A stretch of 64,000 nt of DNA from Heterocephalus glaber (GCF_000247695.1 NW_004624747.1:12864650-12928649); one strand, 5' to 3'; shown: positions 59,501-63,732, counted from the stretch's first letter. Program-made: numbers and translations. The notes: generated from the sequence alone by a model not told the origin.

Positions 59501-59602
59501 CAGTAACTCAGGAAGTCCCCTCTTTCTCAGGGTGACCTACGGCGGATGTGGTCTGAACCATTCCACTCCAAGTCCAGCAGCTCTCGGTTCCTGGAAGTAT
59601 GA
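24702..59602 (+). CDS. SPPL3: SPPL3, signal peptide peptidase-like 3 (coding span, exons 2-11; exon 1 outside window)
   Basis: SPPL3 is a GxGD intramembrane aspartyl protease. The family is known to act in the Golgi, where SPPL3 cleaves type II membrane proteins such as glycosyltransferases and releases their ectodomains, which tunes N-glycosylation. The ten spliced segments join in frame and read from the last base of codon Trp8 to the stop, giving 384 residues once the missing 23 coding bases of exon 1 are counted. That equals the length I know for human SPPL3, and the translation looks essentially identical to it. Visible hallmarks are YD (Asp200), GIGD (Asp271), QPALL (340-344), many hydrophobic membrane segments, and a polar Ser/Asn-rich loop around residues 40-64. 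Unlike SPP and SPPL2, there is no long N-terminal luminal domain. No frameshift or stop is seen, so the gene should be functional. The promoter lies outside the window. Confidence 0.98.
25078..25144 (-). mobile_element. B1 fragment, reversed
   Basis: Only the tail-side half (GAGACAGGATCTCACTATG) is left, cut at the L1 border. Confidence 0.75.
25145..25665 (-). mobile_element. Antisense old L1 3' region
   Basis: Contains AACGCTGTTGTGAACCTTTA, CATTCCCACCAGCAATGTG and CTCCACATCCTAGTCAACAC. Interrupted and short. Confidence 0.75.
25730..26216 (+). mobile_element. Solo LTR of an endogenous retrovirus (boundaries approximate)
   Basis: A TATA box (TATAAAA at 26071-26077) precedes a pyrimidine-rich stretch and AATAAA at 26164-26169. 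This TATA-to-polyadenylation spacing fits an LTR U3-R layout. No primer-binding site or viral gene is seen next to it. The left border is uncertain, and the ID at 25902-25997 interrupts the LTR. Confidence 0.5.
25902..25997 (-). mobile_element. ID-like SINE, reversed
   Basis: The T-rich tail is GTTTT repeats. TGTACTTGT flanks both sides. It lies inside the LTR. Confidence 0.9.
26340..26890 (-). mobile_element. Antisense L1 ORF2 fragment
   Basis: The antisense of central ORF2 is recognisable (CAATTTTGTTGATCACATCA, TTAAGTTGTTGGCATCAATG). No frame is left. Confidence 0.6.
27255..27435 (-). mobile_element. B1-dID composite SINE, reversed
   Basis: GAGGATTGAACCAAGGCCC (ID part), a T run, then AAGACAAGCTCTGCTGGATC. 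Confidence 0.8.
28275..28340. repeat. Pyrimidine tract (CTT/CCT rich)
   Basis: Almost pure C/T with CTTCCTCCTC units, next to the ID part of a reversed B1-dID. Confidence 0.85.
28340..28512 (-). mobile_element. B1-dID composite SINE, reversed
   Basis: GTACTGGGGATTGAACCTAG precedes a diverged B1 part ending CCCACATCCAGCC. Confidence 0.78.
28731..28811 (+). mobile_element. Old ID-like SINE
   Basis: GTATAGCTCTGAGGCAGAGC keeps a generic ID A-box region. Confidence 0.55.
30129..30204. repeat. (CTTCCT)n then (ATT)n simple repeat
   Basis: Pyrimidine repeats (30129-30155) pass into about 15 TTA units. Confidence 0.9.
30350..30490 (+). mobile_element. B1 SINE
   Basis: GGCTGGGCGTGGTGGCACACA start, good cores, rearranged 3' half. 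Confidence 0.85.
30503..30558 (+). mobile_element. ID-like SINE, 3' truncated
   Basis: Stops at GTCCTGAG inside the B-box region without an A tail. Confidence 0.8.
31965..32052 (+). mobile_element. ID-like SINE
   Basis: GTTCCGCCGCCTGCCTCGC variant, flanked by GAGTAGCCA and GAGCAGCCA. Interrupts the old L1. Confidence 0.9.
32328..32495 (-). mobile_element. B1-dID composite SINE, reversed, diverged
   Basis: CAGTACCGGGGGTTGAACC then CAGATAGGATCTCCCTATCC. Confidence 0.65.
32843..32970 (+). mobile_element. B1 SINE
   Basis: GCCAGGAATGGTACACACACC through GACCCTGTCTCAAAAAAAA. Confidence 0.88.
33223..33365 (+). mobile_element. B1 SINE
   Basis: GCAGGGCATGATAGCTCATGT, with GTGAGTTCAAGGCCAGCC as second unit. 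Confidence 0.9.
33415..34180 (+). mobile_element. Old L1 ORF2 5' part (endonuclease region), sense
   Basis: Motifs of the L1 endonuclease region remain, such as AGCTGGAGTGGTTATATTAA with TATTAGACAAAGCAG and GCAGAAAATCAGCAAGG. The element is riddled with stops and split by the B1-dID at 33725-33930. It continues the element at 31380. Confidence 0.7.
33740..33930 (+). mobile_element. B1-dID composite SINE
   Basis: A B1 part, then CTAGAGATAGAGCTCGGTG and GAGTTCAGTCCGCAGTG as ID part, inside L1 ORF2. Confidence 0.85.
34245..34875 (-). mobile_element. Antisense old L1, split by a B1-dID
   Basis: Contains ATTTTCTCCCATCCTGTGGG and TGAAGTGCAAAAGTTTTTAA, typical of antisense L1. Confidence 0.7.
34365..34530 (-). 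mobile_element. B1-dID composite SINE, reversed
   Basis: TACTGGGTATTGAACCCAGA then GAGACAGGGTCTTGCTAAG. Confidence 0.82.
34876..34963. mobile_element. Second, half-size copy of the piggyBac-like repeat
   Basis: This 88-base stretch aligns with the left half of the element at 14899, sharing CACATTCA, ATAATTC, CTGCCAGG, GGCTTGAACC and CATGACTG. It ends in CGTTAA. It lacks the second palindrome arm. Confidence 0.55.
35190..35276 (+). mobile_element. ID-like SINE, GGCACCAC subfamily
   Basis: AAAAGGAGTGCTT lies on both sides. Confidence 0.9.
35697..35785 (+). CDS. SPPL3: SPPL3 exon 3 (codons 34-64)
   Basis: The acceptor is TTTCCCACAG and the donor is A|GTAAGA. The exon encodes the hydrophilic stretch [16 protein letters not shown] followed by a Ser/Asn/Gly-rich run with NSS, NST and NNS sequences, the loop after the first membrane helix. 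NSS and NST fit the N-glycosylation sequon, but use of these sites cannot be judged from sequence. The 89-base length shifts phase and joins exon 4 to give Ser64. Confidence 0.97.
35870..36093 (+). mobile_element. Young L1 3' tail just after SPPL3 exon 3
   Basis: A severely 5'-truncated L1 with a G/A-rich 3' UTR segment and CAATGTACCAATAAAAG near its end. The perfect 17-base target duplication AATAATTTACTGGGGTC lies at 35853-35869 and 36094-36110. Confidence 0.85.
36140..36238 (-). mobile_element. B1 3'-deleted fragment and ID-like remnant
   Basis: CTCAGCTTCCCAAGTCCTGC through CACCACACCCAG, then GGTCCTGGGTTCTGTCCTC in the opposite orientation. Confidence 0.55.
37284..37375 (-). mobile_element. 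ID-like SINE, reversed
   Basis: Tail of TTG repeats, an extra GGTGGT, and GAACCACTGAGCTAAATCCC. Confidence 0.88.
37423..37632 (+). mobile_element. B1-dID composite SINE
   Basis: B1 part GCTCAGTATGGTGGTGCACA, a GTGTGTTTGT linker, then GGGATACAGCTCAGTTC. Confidence 0.87.
38041..38128 (-). mobile_element. ID-like SINE, reversed, GCTGC subfamily
   Basis: The duplication AAGAAAGAACTC lies on both sides, inside an old L1. Confidence 0.92.
38432..38503. repeat. (GGT)n(GTT)n compound microsatellite
   Basis: About nine GGT units then about 14 GTT units, directly before the reversed B1 at 38504. Open frames across it (poly-Gln/Pro on the - strand) are artefacts. Confidence 0.95.
38504..38614 (-). 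mobile_element. B1 SINE, reversed
   Basis: GAGAAAGGGTCTTGTTTTG through CACCATGCCGGGC. Its tail became the GTT microsatellite. Confidence 0.9.
39285..39465 (+). mobile_element. B1-dID composite SINE
   Basis: CCAGTTGTGGTGGTACATGC, then GGGGATGTAGCTCAGTGTG. Confidence 0.87.
39703..39791 (+). mobile_element. ID-like SINE with C-run tail
   Basis: Perfect duplication TAAAACTGTATTATCAG (39686-39702 and 39792-39808). Confidence 0.93.
40505..40600 (+). repeat. MER5A-like hAT MITE relic
   Basis: TAGTGGTTCTCACCCCCGG, CTGGGGAGTTTAATCCCCAC and CTGGGCACTTTTT resemble MER5A. Confidence 0.45.
40610..40735 (-). mobile_element. B1 SINE, reversed, 5' truncated
   Basis: Starts GAGACAGGGTCTTCCTATG and ends at GAGCTGGGATTAGA. 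Confidence 0.87.
41041..41160 (+). CDS. SPPL3: SPPL3 exon 4 (codons 64-104)
   Basis: The acceptor is TGTTTTTTAG and the donor is G|GTAAGA. The exon encodes [20 protein letters not shown], then a strongly hydrophobic segment with four consecutive Phe ([17 protein letters not shown]). The 120-base exon starts in phase 1 and ends in phase 1 on Val104. Confidence 0.97.
41671..41758 (-). mobile_element. ID-like SINE, reversed
   Basis: In intron 4. CCTTTTGT flanks both sides. Confidence 0.9.
41843..41926 (+). mobile_element. ID-like SINE
   Basis: About 90 bases before exon 5. AGTATTTCAG and AGTATTCTAG flank it. Confidence 0.9.
42016..42094 (+). CDS. SPPL3: SPPL3 exon 5 (codons 104-130)
   Basis: The acceptor is CTTTCTCTAG and the donor is AA|GTAAGG. 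The exon encodes [17 protein letters not shown], a transmembrane helix, then the polar TRPCSPQNK. It ends with two bases of Lys130. Confidence 0.97.
42095..42978 (+). other. SPPL3: SPPL3 intron 5
   Basis: This 884-base intron has no SINE that I can see, which is exceptional in this window. Confidence 0.85.
42979..43091 (+). CDS. SPPL3: SPPL3 exon 6 (codons 130-168)
   Basis: The acceptor is GTTTTCCAG and the donor is G|GTAAGT. The exon encodes [20 protein letters not shown] and then the helix [17 protein letters not shown]. It ends with the first base of Ala168, which joins exon 7 across a 12.4 kb intron. Confidence 0.97.
43150..43950 (-). mobile_element. Antisense old L1 3' region, split by a B1
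   Basis: Contains CAGGCAGCCACTAATCTGC and TGAATACTATCCCATTACC. After the B1 at 43500 an A/T-rich stretch (43690-43820) with repeated ATATAATATGG follows. Confidence 0.65.
43500..43642 (-). mobile_element. B1 SINE, reversed
   Basis: Clear 29-base-type duplication with two GGCTGGCCT units. Confidence 0.9.
43952..44043 (+). mobile_element. ID-like SINE
   Basis: The tail is AAATAAAT repeats. AATAACCCTGAG flanks both sides. Confidence 0.9.
44120..44280 (-). mobile_element. B1-dID composite SINE, reversed
   Basis: A short ID remnant (GGCACTGAGCTACATCC), then GAGACAGTCTCACTAAGTTA. Confidence 0.8.
44390..44660 (-). repeat. MIR-like relic, antisense, split by an ID
   Basis: TAGGTGTTTTGTATGAATTAT and ATTTTACAGAAGAAGAAGC with TTCAGAGAAGTAAC fit reversed MIR. 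The ID at 44477-44561 interrupts it. Confidence 0.6.
44477..44561 (-). mobile_element. ID-like SINE, reversed
   Basis: Perfect duplication CTCATTTGATTTTC (44463-44476 and 44562-44575), inserted in a MIR-like relic. Confidence 0.93.
44778..44928 (+). mobile_element. B1 SINE
   Basis: GCCGGGGGTGGTGGCACAGG through GTCTCAAAAAAA. Confidence 0.92.
45060..45243 (+). mobile_element. B1-dID composite SINE
   Basis: AGTTGGACATGGTACCACAC, then GCTCAAGATGTAGCTCAGTG. Confidence 0.85.
45685..46002 (-). mobile_element. Non-autonomous mariner-like DNA transposon
   Basis: A 318-base element with long imperfect terminal inverted repeats. The left end begins GAGTCTGCCAAAAAAATG and runs into ACACTTCAGGAAAAGAAAAA. 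The reversed right end begins GAGTCTGCCAAAAAAAAA and shares the same inner block. TA precedes the left end; the right flank reads TTA. Read on the - strand, one frame near 45790-45850 gives [15 protein letters not shown] and a stop, which looks like the C-terminus of a mariner-type transposase. Most of the transposase gene is missing. The family name is unknown to me. Confidence 0.7.
46018..46178 (+). mobile_element. B1-dID composite SINE, directly after the mariner-like element
   Basis: TGGCCAGGCACAGTGGCACA, then GGAAATGTAGCTCACTGG. Confidence 0.83.
46180..46315 (-). mobile_element. B1 SINE, reversed
   Basis: GTGACAGGGTCTTGGGGAGTC through CCCAACCCAGC, forming an inverted pair with the preceding copy. 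Confidence 0.82.
46469..47010 (+). mobile_element. hAT-like DNA transposon fossil, split by an L1 tail
   Basis: The outer parts (46469-46529 and 46723-47010) resemble an old mammalian DNA transposon whose copies carry a phrase like GTGACAATCTAATGCTGCTG flanked by imperfect inverted pieces. The family name is not recalled. No coding sequence remains. Confidence 0.45.
46530..46722 (-). mobile_element. L1 3' tail, antisense, inside the hAT-like fossil
   Basis: Reversed, it reads as the end of a rodent L1 3' UTR and has TGTACCAATTAAT near its 3' end. It is flanked by the target duplication GGAAGACAATTTTTC (46515-46529) and GGAAGACAGTTTTTC (46723-46737). A long T run at 46693-46714 lies at the other end. 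Confidence 0.75.
47322..47412 (-). mobile_element. ID-like SINE, reversed, GCTGC subfamily
   Basis: Starts after a GGGGGGGGAGGGGGCGG run. Ends CCCTGGTCC. Confidence 0.88.
47447..47532 (+). mobile_element. ID-like SINE
   Basis: Only 34 bases from the oppositely oriented copy at 47322-47412, so the two can pair as an inverted repeat. Confidence 0.9.
47730..47848 (-). mobile_element. B1 SINE, reversed
   Basis: GAGACAAGATTTCACTGTG through CACCACTATGGCCAAC. Confidence 0.88.
48029..49045 (+). pseudogene. E2F5P: 5'-truncated processed pseudogene of E2F5 (C-terminus and 3' UTR)
   Basis: E2F5 is an E2F-family transcription factor that binds pocket proteins through its C-terminus. Here an intronless stretch encodes [11 protein letters not shown] in one frame. 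After a run of eight A at 48078-48085 it shifts by one frame to [20 protein letters not shown] and [20 protein letters not shown], ending ILNY with a TAG at 48286-48288. This matches the end of E2F5, including the pocket-binding DLFD segment. An A/T-rich 3' UTR follows, with AATAAA at 49018-49023. Only the C-terminal quarter is present, there is no intron and a frameshift breaks the frame, so it is a retrocopy and not a gene. The poly(A) tail is no longer clear. A younger ID SINE sits inside its UTR at 48737-48828. Confidence 0.88.
48737..48828 (+). mobile_element. ID-like SINE inside the E2F5 pseudogene
   Basis: Perfect 16-base duplication AAAAGTGAAGGATGTA (48721-48736 and 48829-48844). Younger than the pseudogene. 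Confidence 0.94.
49110..49445 (+). mobile_element. L1 3' tail, split by an ID SINE
   Basis: A purine-rich L1 3' UTR segment ends in CATGTACCAATAAAAAAAG. The ID at 49274-49357 interrupts it with the duplication AGATGTGTTATGT. Confidence 0.75.
49274..49357 (+). mobile_element. ID-like SINE inside an L1 tail
   Basis: Perfect duplication AGATGTGTTATGT (49261-49273 and 49358-49370). Confidence 0.94.
49469..49550 (+). mobile_element. ID-like SINE
   Basis: The GTATCAAAAAATA tail leads into the (TG)13 run. Confidence 0.88.
49551..49577. repeat. (TG)13 microsatellite
   Basis: Follows the A tail of the ID at 49469. Confidence 0.9.
50384..50464 (+). mobile_element. ID-like SINE
   Basis: Perfect duplication AGAAATGTTTAGTG (50370-50383 and 50465-50478). 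Confidence 0.93.
50685..50825 (+). mobile_element. B1 SINE
   Basis: CTGGGTGTGGTTTTGCACATC, with second unit GTGAGTTCAAGGCC. Confidence 0.87.
51035..51116 (+). mobile_element. ID-like SINE, first of a same-site pair (GCTAT variant)
   Basis: Preceded by AAGAACCCAAGG (51023-51034) and followed by the same 12 bases at 51117-51128. Confidence 0.93.
51129..51213 (+). mobile_element. ID-like SINE, second of a same-site pair (GCCTT variant)
   Basis: A third copy of the target, AAGAACCCAAG, follows at 51214-51224. The two SINEs differ in sequence. Confidence 0.93.
52165..52475. repeat. Old interspersed repeat (URR1-like, assignment uncertain)
   Basis: TATTAGTCAGCTTTCCATCA at one end and TTTTGGAGACATTCAAGATC at the other resemble a repeat common in rodents and other mammals that I recall as a hAT-type element. 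Confidence 0.35.
52740..52860 (+). mobile_element. B1 SINE
   Basis: GCCAGGTGGGTGTGGTGGCT through CCCTGTCTCAAAAGAGAG. Confidence 0.9.
53205..54170 (-). repeat. Probable L2 relic, antisense, split by a B1-dID
   Basis: TATTGAATGTCTGTCAAGTG, GTTCATTCCAGGTGGAGGGC and ACAGCAAGTCAAAAGTACTG resemble an old reversed L2-type repeat. The assignment is from memory. Confidence 0.4.
53270..53455 (+). mobile_element. B1-dID composite SINE
   Basis: GAGGAGCATGGTGGCGCAGG, then a reduced ID part GGGATAGAATTTAGCAC. Confidence 0.83.
54738..54832 (+). mobile_element. B1 SINE, 3' truncated
   Basis: AACTGGGCATGGTGGCGCAC through CCAGCCTGGGCAAACTG. Confidence 0.85.
55483..55589 (+). CDS. SPPL3: SPPL3 exon 7 (codons 168-203), first catalytic motif
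   Basis: The acceptor is GTCTCCTCCCTAG and the donor is TGG|GTAAGT. The exon encodes [19 protein letters not shown], then [13 protein letters not shown]. It carries the YD motif, with catalytic Asp200 at 55578-55580. The exon is markedly more GC-rich than exons 2-6. Confidence 0.98.
55590..56064 (+). other. SPPL3: SPPL3 intron 7
   Basis: A short intron of 475 bases without recognised repeats. Confidence 0.9.
56065..56228 (+). CDS. SPPL3: SPPL3 exon 8 (codons 204-258)
   Basis: The acceptor is CACCTTGGCAG and the donor is AG|GTAGG. The exon encodes [17 protein letters not shown], completing the helix of the YD motif, then the loop running from [15 protein letters not shown] to PGKLVFP between the two catalytic helices. 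It ends with two bases of Ser258. Confidence 0.97.
56229..57022 (+). other. SPPL3: SPPL3 intron 8
   Basis: A 794-base intron with one ID SINE (56476-56561). Confidence 0.9.
56476..56561 (+). mobile_element. ID-like SINE
   Basis: Perfect duplication AAAGTTGGTGGGT (56463-56475 and 56562-56574), in intron 8. Confidence 0.93.
57023..57222 (+). CDS. SPPL3: SPPL3 exon 9 (codons 258-325), second catalytic motif
   Basis: The acceptor is TGCATTTCAG and the donor is G|GTAAGA. The exon encodes [20 protein letters not shown], with catalytic Asp271 at 57060-57062 in GIGD. A cytosol-like polar segment follows ([17 protein letters not shown]), then the next helix, [11 protein letters not shown]. Confidence 0.98.
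57223..58236 (+). other. SPPL3: SPPL3 intron 9
   Basis: A 1014-base intron, mostly unique, with a MIR relic near 57795-57950. Confidence 0.9.
57795..57950 (-). repeat. MIR SINE relic, antisense
   Basis: ATCAGGCAGATGAGTTCAGA and GAGCAGAGCTGGAACCTGAA resemble reversed MIR. Confidence 0.55.
58237..58346 (+). CDS. SPPL3: SPPL3 exon 10 (codons 325-361), QPALL motif
   Basis: The acceptor is CTCTCCTCCTAG and the donor is AAG|GTGAGA. The exon encodes [19 protein letters not shown] and then [22 protein letters not shown] at residues 340-344 is the third conserved element of the presenilin/SPP active site. Confidence 0.97.
58466..58552 (+). mobile_element. ID-like SINE, GGCACCAC subfamily
   Basis: Flanked by AAGACTAAGCTCTT and AAGACTGAGCTCTT. 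CA units lie in the tail. Confidence 0.9.
58737..58796 (+). mobile_element. Old ID-like SINE
   Basis: AGATATAGCTCAGCAAGGCA and CACCACCCAAAAAAAA remain. Confidence 0.55.
58861..58943 (+). mobile_element. ID-like SINE, GGCACC subfamily
   Basis: CAGATGCAGA flanks both sides. Confidence 0.9.
58950..59085 (+). mobile_element. B1 SINE
   Basis: AGGTAGGCATACTACCACAC through GACCCTGTCTGAAGAAAA. Confidence 0.82.
59108..59235 (+). mobile_element. B1 SINE
   Basis: AGCCAGGTGTGGTGGCACAT. Contains a small duplication of GAGGCTGA. Confidence 0.9.
59531..59602 (+). CDS. SPPL3: SPPL3 exon 11, coding part (codons 362-384 and stop)
   Basis: The acceptor is CTCTTTCTCAG. The exon encodes the polar C-terminal tail [20 protein letters not shown] ending LEV, then TGA at 59600-59602. 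The Ser-rich tail follows the last membrane helix. Confidence 0.97.
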   Translation, partial: GDLRRMWSEPFHSKSSSSRFLEV

Positions 59603-60242
59603 TGGATCACATCGGAAGTGACCAGAATGGCCATCATCGACTTTTCTCTCGCCACGTGGTTTTGTTTCCTCCTAGAGCTGGCCTGGTGCTCAGAGGCACA
59701 CCTGCGTAAGGAACGGAGGTGTGACTGGAGTTTGCCTCTAAAGGGAGCTTGTTGGCCAGAGAGGGTGCTGGCCCAGCTGGGTCCTTCTCTTCCTGCACCT
59801 TCCAGCGCGAGAGGCCCCTCCCCAGCACTGCTTCCTCCTGTTTTCATGGATCTGCACCAGACTGTTACCTTGCAGGGAGTTGGAGACTTGACTATTTAAA
59901 AACTGCAAACGGCAAAGAGTCGTTTTAGAACTTTTGAACACTAAAAGGATGGAAAAAAAAATCAGCAGAGCGAAGTTTCTTCAGTGAAGCCTCCGGAACT
60001 TCGGGACCAGTTTCCTTTGGGGGACTCAGTTTCAGAGAACTGAGACAGAAGTTCTTCTGTCGTTATATTCTTTCCTTTGTTTGGATTTATTAAATATTTT
60101 CTGTGGTGTGAAGTGACTTATTAAATCCACAGACATTGAGTGACTTCTTACAACACACACTTAAGAATTTGTTGTAATTTCATGTCCTCCCAGACGTCAT
60201 GTTGGCAGTGAACAAGGGCACGGTTTTTATACATACGTACAA

Positions 60243-60243
<1 letters not shown>

Positions 60244-60274
<31 letters not shown>

Positions 60275-60283
60275 TCGCGCGCA
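60244..60283. repeat. (TA)n(CA)n microsatellite in the SPPL3 3' UTR
   Basis: TATATATA passes into about 11 CA units and then TCGCGCGC. Confidence 0.9.
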
Positions 60284-60295
60284 TAGGTATATATG

Positions 60296-60301
60296 AATAA
60301 A
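60296..60301 (+). terminator. SPPL3: Alternative proximal polyadenylation signal
   Basis: AATAAA lies directly after the (CA)n/TATAT microsatellite. Its use would give a 3' UTR of about 0.7 kb. Confidence 0.35.
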
Positions 60302-61240
60302 CAAACCCCGCTAAGATCATGCTGTGTAGCCACAGGCCTTGCTGTGTTTTGAGCATGTGGAGCAGTTCACTGCGGCTTCCCTATATAAGCTGTCATCTCT
60401 CACCTGACAACTGACCCTGCCGTTATGAACCAGTGTAGCATTTGGACTGACAGACTCGTGGGCTTTAGGGGACTCTTACTTGGTTTGATCAGTGTAGTAA
60501 ACTAGGGATGAAAAGTTAAAACTTTTTGCCCCTTTTCTTTTTACAGGCTTCTCCCTTGCCGAGTTTTAGTAATTTCTTCTTGAACCAATGCATGTATTAT
60601 AGCAGCAGGCGTCTTTGTGCTTTCTGATCATAGTAATGTACTACCTGTAAATACATTTTTCTATTTTGTATTTTTTTGTATTTTTTTTTTTTGGCATTTT
60701 GTTTCATTGGTGTGCTGTATTTTCCATGCCCTCACTCCTTTAAGAAAGAAAGAGAAAAAAAAAAGGAAAAAAAGCAACACAATCCTGTCCTTGCTGTTGT
60801 GATTAATAGTCTTGGTTTACCTGTGGTTACAACTGGGTACTGGGGACAGATGGTCAGTGACACACCCCTCTTCACTTGGCCCTAAATCCCAGGAATGACC
60901 CCAGGAAACAACAGGCTGCTCTGTCCCTGTAATCTGTCCTTGTACTGTGGCCACTGCTGAAGAGCCCAGCATTCTGCTAGGAACTAGTGCAGTGTCCTCT
61001 CACCTTTAAGCAGCCCCCAGCCTGATGAAAAACCACCTATGTTGAGAGAGAAGCCTGGAATAGTCTTGAAACCCGTGGCAGCCTAGTATCTCCTGTAGGT
61101 CACTGCCTGTGTCCTGCCCTGCAGTCAGCTGGGGTGCTGCTGTCTCCGTGGTTCAGTCACAGTGGGCAGAACTGCTGTCACTGAAGTGGGACGTGTCAGG
61201 GTATTTCATCTTCACACCTTGCTGGAGGATTTGGGGTTGT

Positions 61241-61246
61241 AATAAA
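61241..61246 (+). terminator. SPPL3: Main polyadenylation signal of SPPL3
   Basis: AATAAA lies in the context GTTGTAATAAATGATTCC, followed about 25-45 bases later by a GT-rich element (GTTTGGTGGTTGG), as expected downstream of a cleavage site. A shorter transcript using AATAAA at 60296 is possible. Confidence 0.7.
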
Positions 61247-62384
61247 TGATTCCTTTCTAGCCTTTGTCTTAACGTTTGGTGGTTGGTACCAAGCAGAGCT
61301 CCCAGTCCCTTCCTGGTGTTTGCTTGTTCCTGAAGACTGACGGGAAGACCTGCCTCTCTCCAGGTACAGCCACCTGTGGCTCTGGTTCAGTCATGGAGAT
61401 ACCGAAATATTGAAGCTCCAGTTGCCCACAGAACTCACTGCCCTAGACCGGGTGGAGACTGTGCGCCCCTGTGTCATGCTCATCACCAGTGCTGCTTTCT
61501 CAGCCCTCGGGGTGCAAGTGGCAGATTCAACCCCACAGGGCTTGGGGGCCTCCAGGTGGCTCAGATTAGGGCCAACTGCCTGTAATGGGTAGAAATGTTA
61601 CCCTGCAGGTTGATCTTTTAATTTTTCTATCTTAAATTTTAAAAAGGAATATAATTTTTGGTTAATCTCACTTCCGCAGAGATTATGGGAGGAAACATGC
61701 AGCCTTAAGAATGTGACTGGGATTCTACTTGGTAGTCATCAAAGCCCTTAAAATGTTTTCTTTAGAACTTTAGCAGAAGAAGTGCAAATACTTGTTGTAG
61801 AATTAACCATGAATTAACCACAAAAGCAGGGGCTCAGAGTACAAGTCCATGGCCTCCACACTAGCGCCTCAAGCAGTTTCCTCCATGAGGTGCTCCTGGG
61901 GCTTTAAGCCTGTTTTCTTGGGTGCTCACATGCACATGGCTTTAACTTGACTTTTCACATTTTCCCATGTCATTTTAAAATTATCCCCAACACCAGTGTC
62001 TGGGAGTCTTAGCCAAGTTCTTGAATAAAGGCCTCAGGGTTCCTTCTCTAGGTCAGGGACTCCCAATAGCCCAGGACCCTGAAAACACTTGGGCACACTT
62101 GCAGGAGGATAGGAGACTGCTCTTCTAGTCATACACACTAGCATTAAAGCTGCTAGTGTTTTTGTTTTGCTTATATTGTTTTGGCCTGTTTTTCTTTCAA
62201 AATATATCCTTGTGGGGGGAGGGGCGGGGACTAGGAGGAACCATATTAACATTCTACAGGGGATGGTGGTGACATCAGTAATTTTTTTCCCTCCAGTTAT
62301 CTGGCTGCTGCTTCTGGCTTTCATTAGTAAGAGGCAGCATACTTATGAAATCTCTTTGGTTTCAATTCACATCAGAGATTACAA

Positions 62385-62545
62385 TCTTGAGCCTTTTACC
62401 TAACTTCTGTCTCAGTTCCCTCATCTGTAAAATGAGCATATACTAGTTCCAATCTCAGGCTTGTTGGAGGGGTTTGTAAACTTAGCCCAATACCAGGCAC
62501 AACAGGCACTCAATTCATGTCAGCTATGGCTGTTATCATGACAGC
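62385..62545 (+). repeat. MIR SINE relic
   Basis: CCCTCATCTGTAAAATGAGC and ACCAGGCACAACAGGCACTC are well-kept MIR wording. Confidence 0.8.
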
Positions 62546-62889
62546 AATTATAGGTCACAGTACTCATAGCTATATCCTGAGCATCAGACCATCAGCATTA
62601 TTTTGGAGCCTGATTTGTCCTACATCACATTAGCTATTTGTATTCAGATGTGGTCCTGGAAACCAGCCCAATGTCCTGGGACCTTTCTCAGTGAGGGCTG
62701 CTCTCCAGAGGGACTCGCATCCAGTCCATGGACTGAGTTTGTATTGTCAATTAAGACTGCTCAGAAGCCCCCTTCCTATGAAAGATAGGGTGATAATGGA
62801 GTTTGAATGTGGGCTGTGTTATTAGACATAGCATCTGGTCCACATGAAGGAGGGGCACATGAGAAAAGCAAAGGCTATTTTTGTTAGCT

Positions 62890-63048
62890 TTTTTTTTTTT
62901 TTTTGGTTTTTTGAGACAGGGTCTCACTATGTAGTTCAAGCTGGCCTTGAACTCTTATGTAGCCCAGGTTGGCCATGAACTCACAGGGATCCCCCTACTT
63001 CTCCCTGCCAACTACTGGGATTATAGGCATGTGCCACTCTCCCCAGCC
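62890..63048 (-). mobile_element. B1 SINE, reversed
   Basis: A T run of about 16, then GAGACAGGGTCTCACTATG. Ends CACTCTCCCCAGCC. Confidence 0.92.
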
Positions 63049-63178
63049 TATTAGTATGGTTTTTTTAGAAAGCTTTTAGGTCTTGGAAGGAGCTAGAAAA
63101 AAATCCCATGTGTAGAACAGCACAAAAATGTAAAGCTGCGCTCAAACACAGATGTGCAGGAGGTAAAGGCTCGTGTAC

Positions 63179-63309
63179 CTCATGTATTCCAGCCGGTACA
63201 CAGACAAGTATGTTGGCATGGCAAAGTCCAGCTTGTTGATAAGAGCAGACACTTCAGGAGGAGACTCCAGGAGGTTGATGATTGTGCTTCAAAGCTCACT
63301 CAGCTCGGC
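63179..63309 (-). pseudogene. Exon-like fragment with splice sites and an in-frame stop; resembles an exon of PI4KA
   Basis: On the - strand a pyrimidine tract TTTCTTTCTCTCCAG precedes a 131-base block that ends ATGAG|GTACAC. It translates as AELSEL, a TGA stop, then [27 protein letters not shown] and LSVYRLEYM. The peptide resembles a stretch I recall from phosphatidylinositol 4-kinase alpha, in which Arg stands at the stop position and one more Leu follows TYL. That identity is from memory and not certain. Intact borders argue against an ordinary spliced retrocopy and for a duplicated genomic piece or a copy of unspliced RNA. No neighbouring exon was seen. As it stands it is a broken exon. 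Confidence 0.55.
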
Positions 63310-63491
63310 CTGGAGAGAAAGAAACATTCACAGACTCATGAGGGCCCCTTCCCAGTAGAACGGAGCCCCAGAGGATGACGTGTACATAAGAACCCTGAAA
63401 GGATCTGCGCTGATCATTATAGAAAGTTTAGCAAAAGCGAGAAGAGAATCCTTACAGGGGTGACTATCATTTTTCATGGCTGATGGTACTA

Positions 63492-63608
<117 letters not shown>

Positions 63609-63618
63609 TCAGACAAGG

Positions 63619-63692
63619 GTGAGGGATTCAGCTCAATGATAAAATCCTTGACCAGCGTATGGGAGGTTCCTAGGTTCAGGCACCAAAAGAGA
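63619..63692 (+). mobile_element. Old ID-like SINE
   Basis: GGGATTCAGCTCAATGATAA and GGTTCAGGCACCAAAAG remain. Confidence 0.55.
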
Positions 63693-63732
63693 AAGTCCTA
63701 GGTCCTTTGTTTGCCACAATTATCCTAAAAGC

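Larger units (their letters stand above)
58347..59530 (+). other. SPPL3: SPPL3 intron 10
   Basis: A 1184-base intron holding three ID-type and two B1 SINEs, all in sense orientation. Confidence 0.9.
59603..61262 (+). other. SPPL3: SPPL3 3' UTR
   Basis: This runs from the stop codon to the probable cleavage site, about 1.66 kb. It contains few interspersed repeats, unlike the introns. It holds a (TA)n(CA)n microsatellite ending in GCGCGC at 60244-60283, an A/G-rich run at 60742-60772, an ATTAAA at 60088 and an internal AATAAA at 60296. The end is inferred from the AATAAA at 61241, not from transcript data. Confidence 0.75.
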
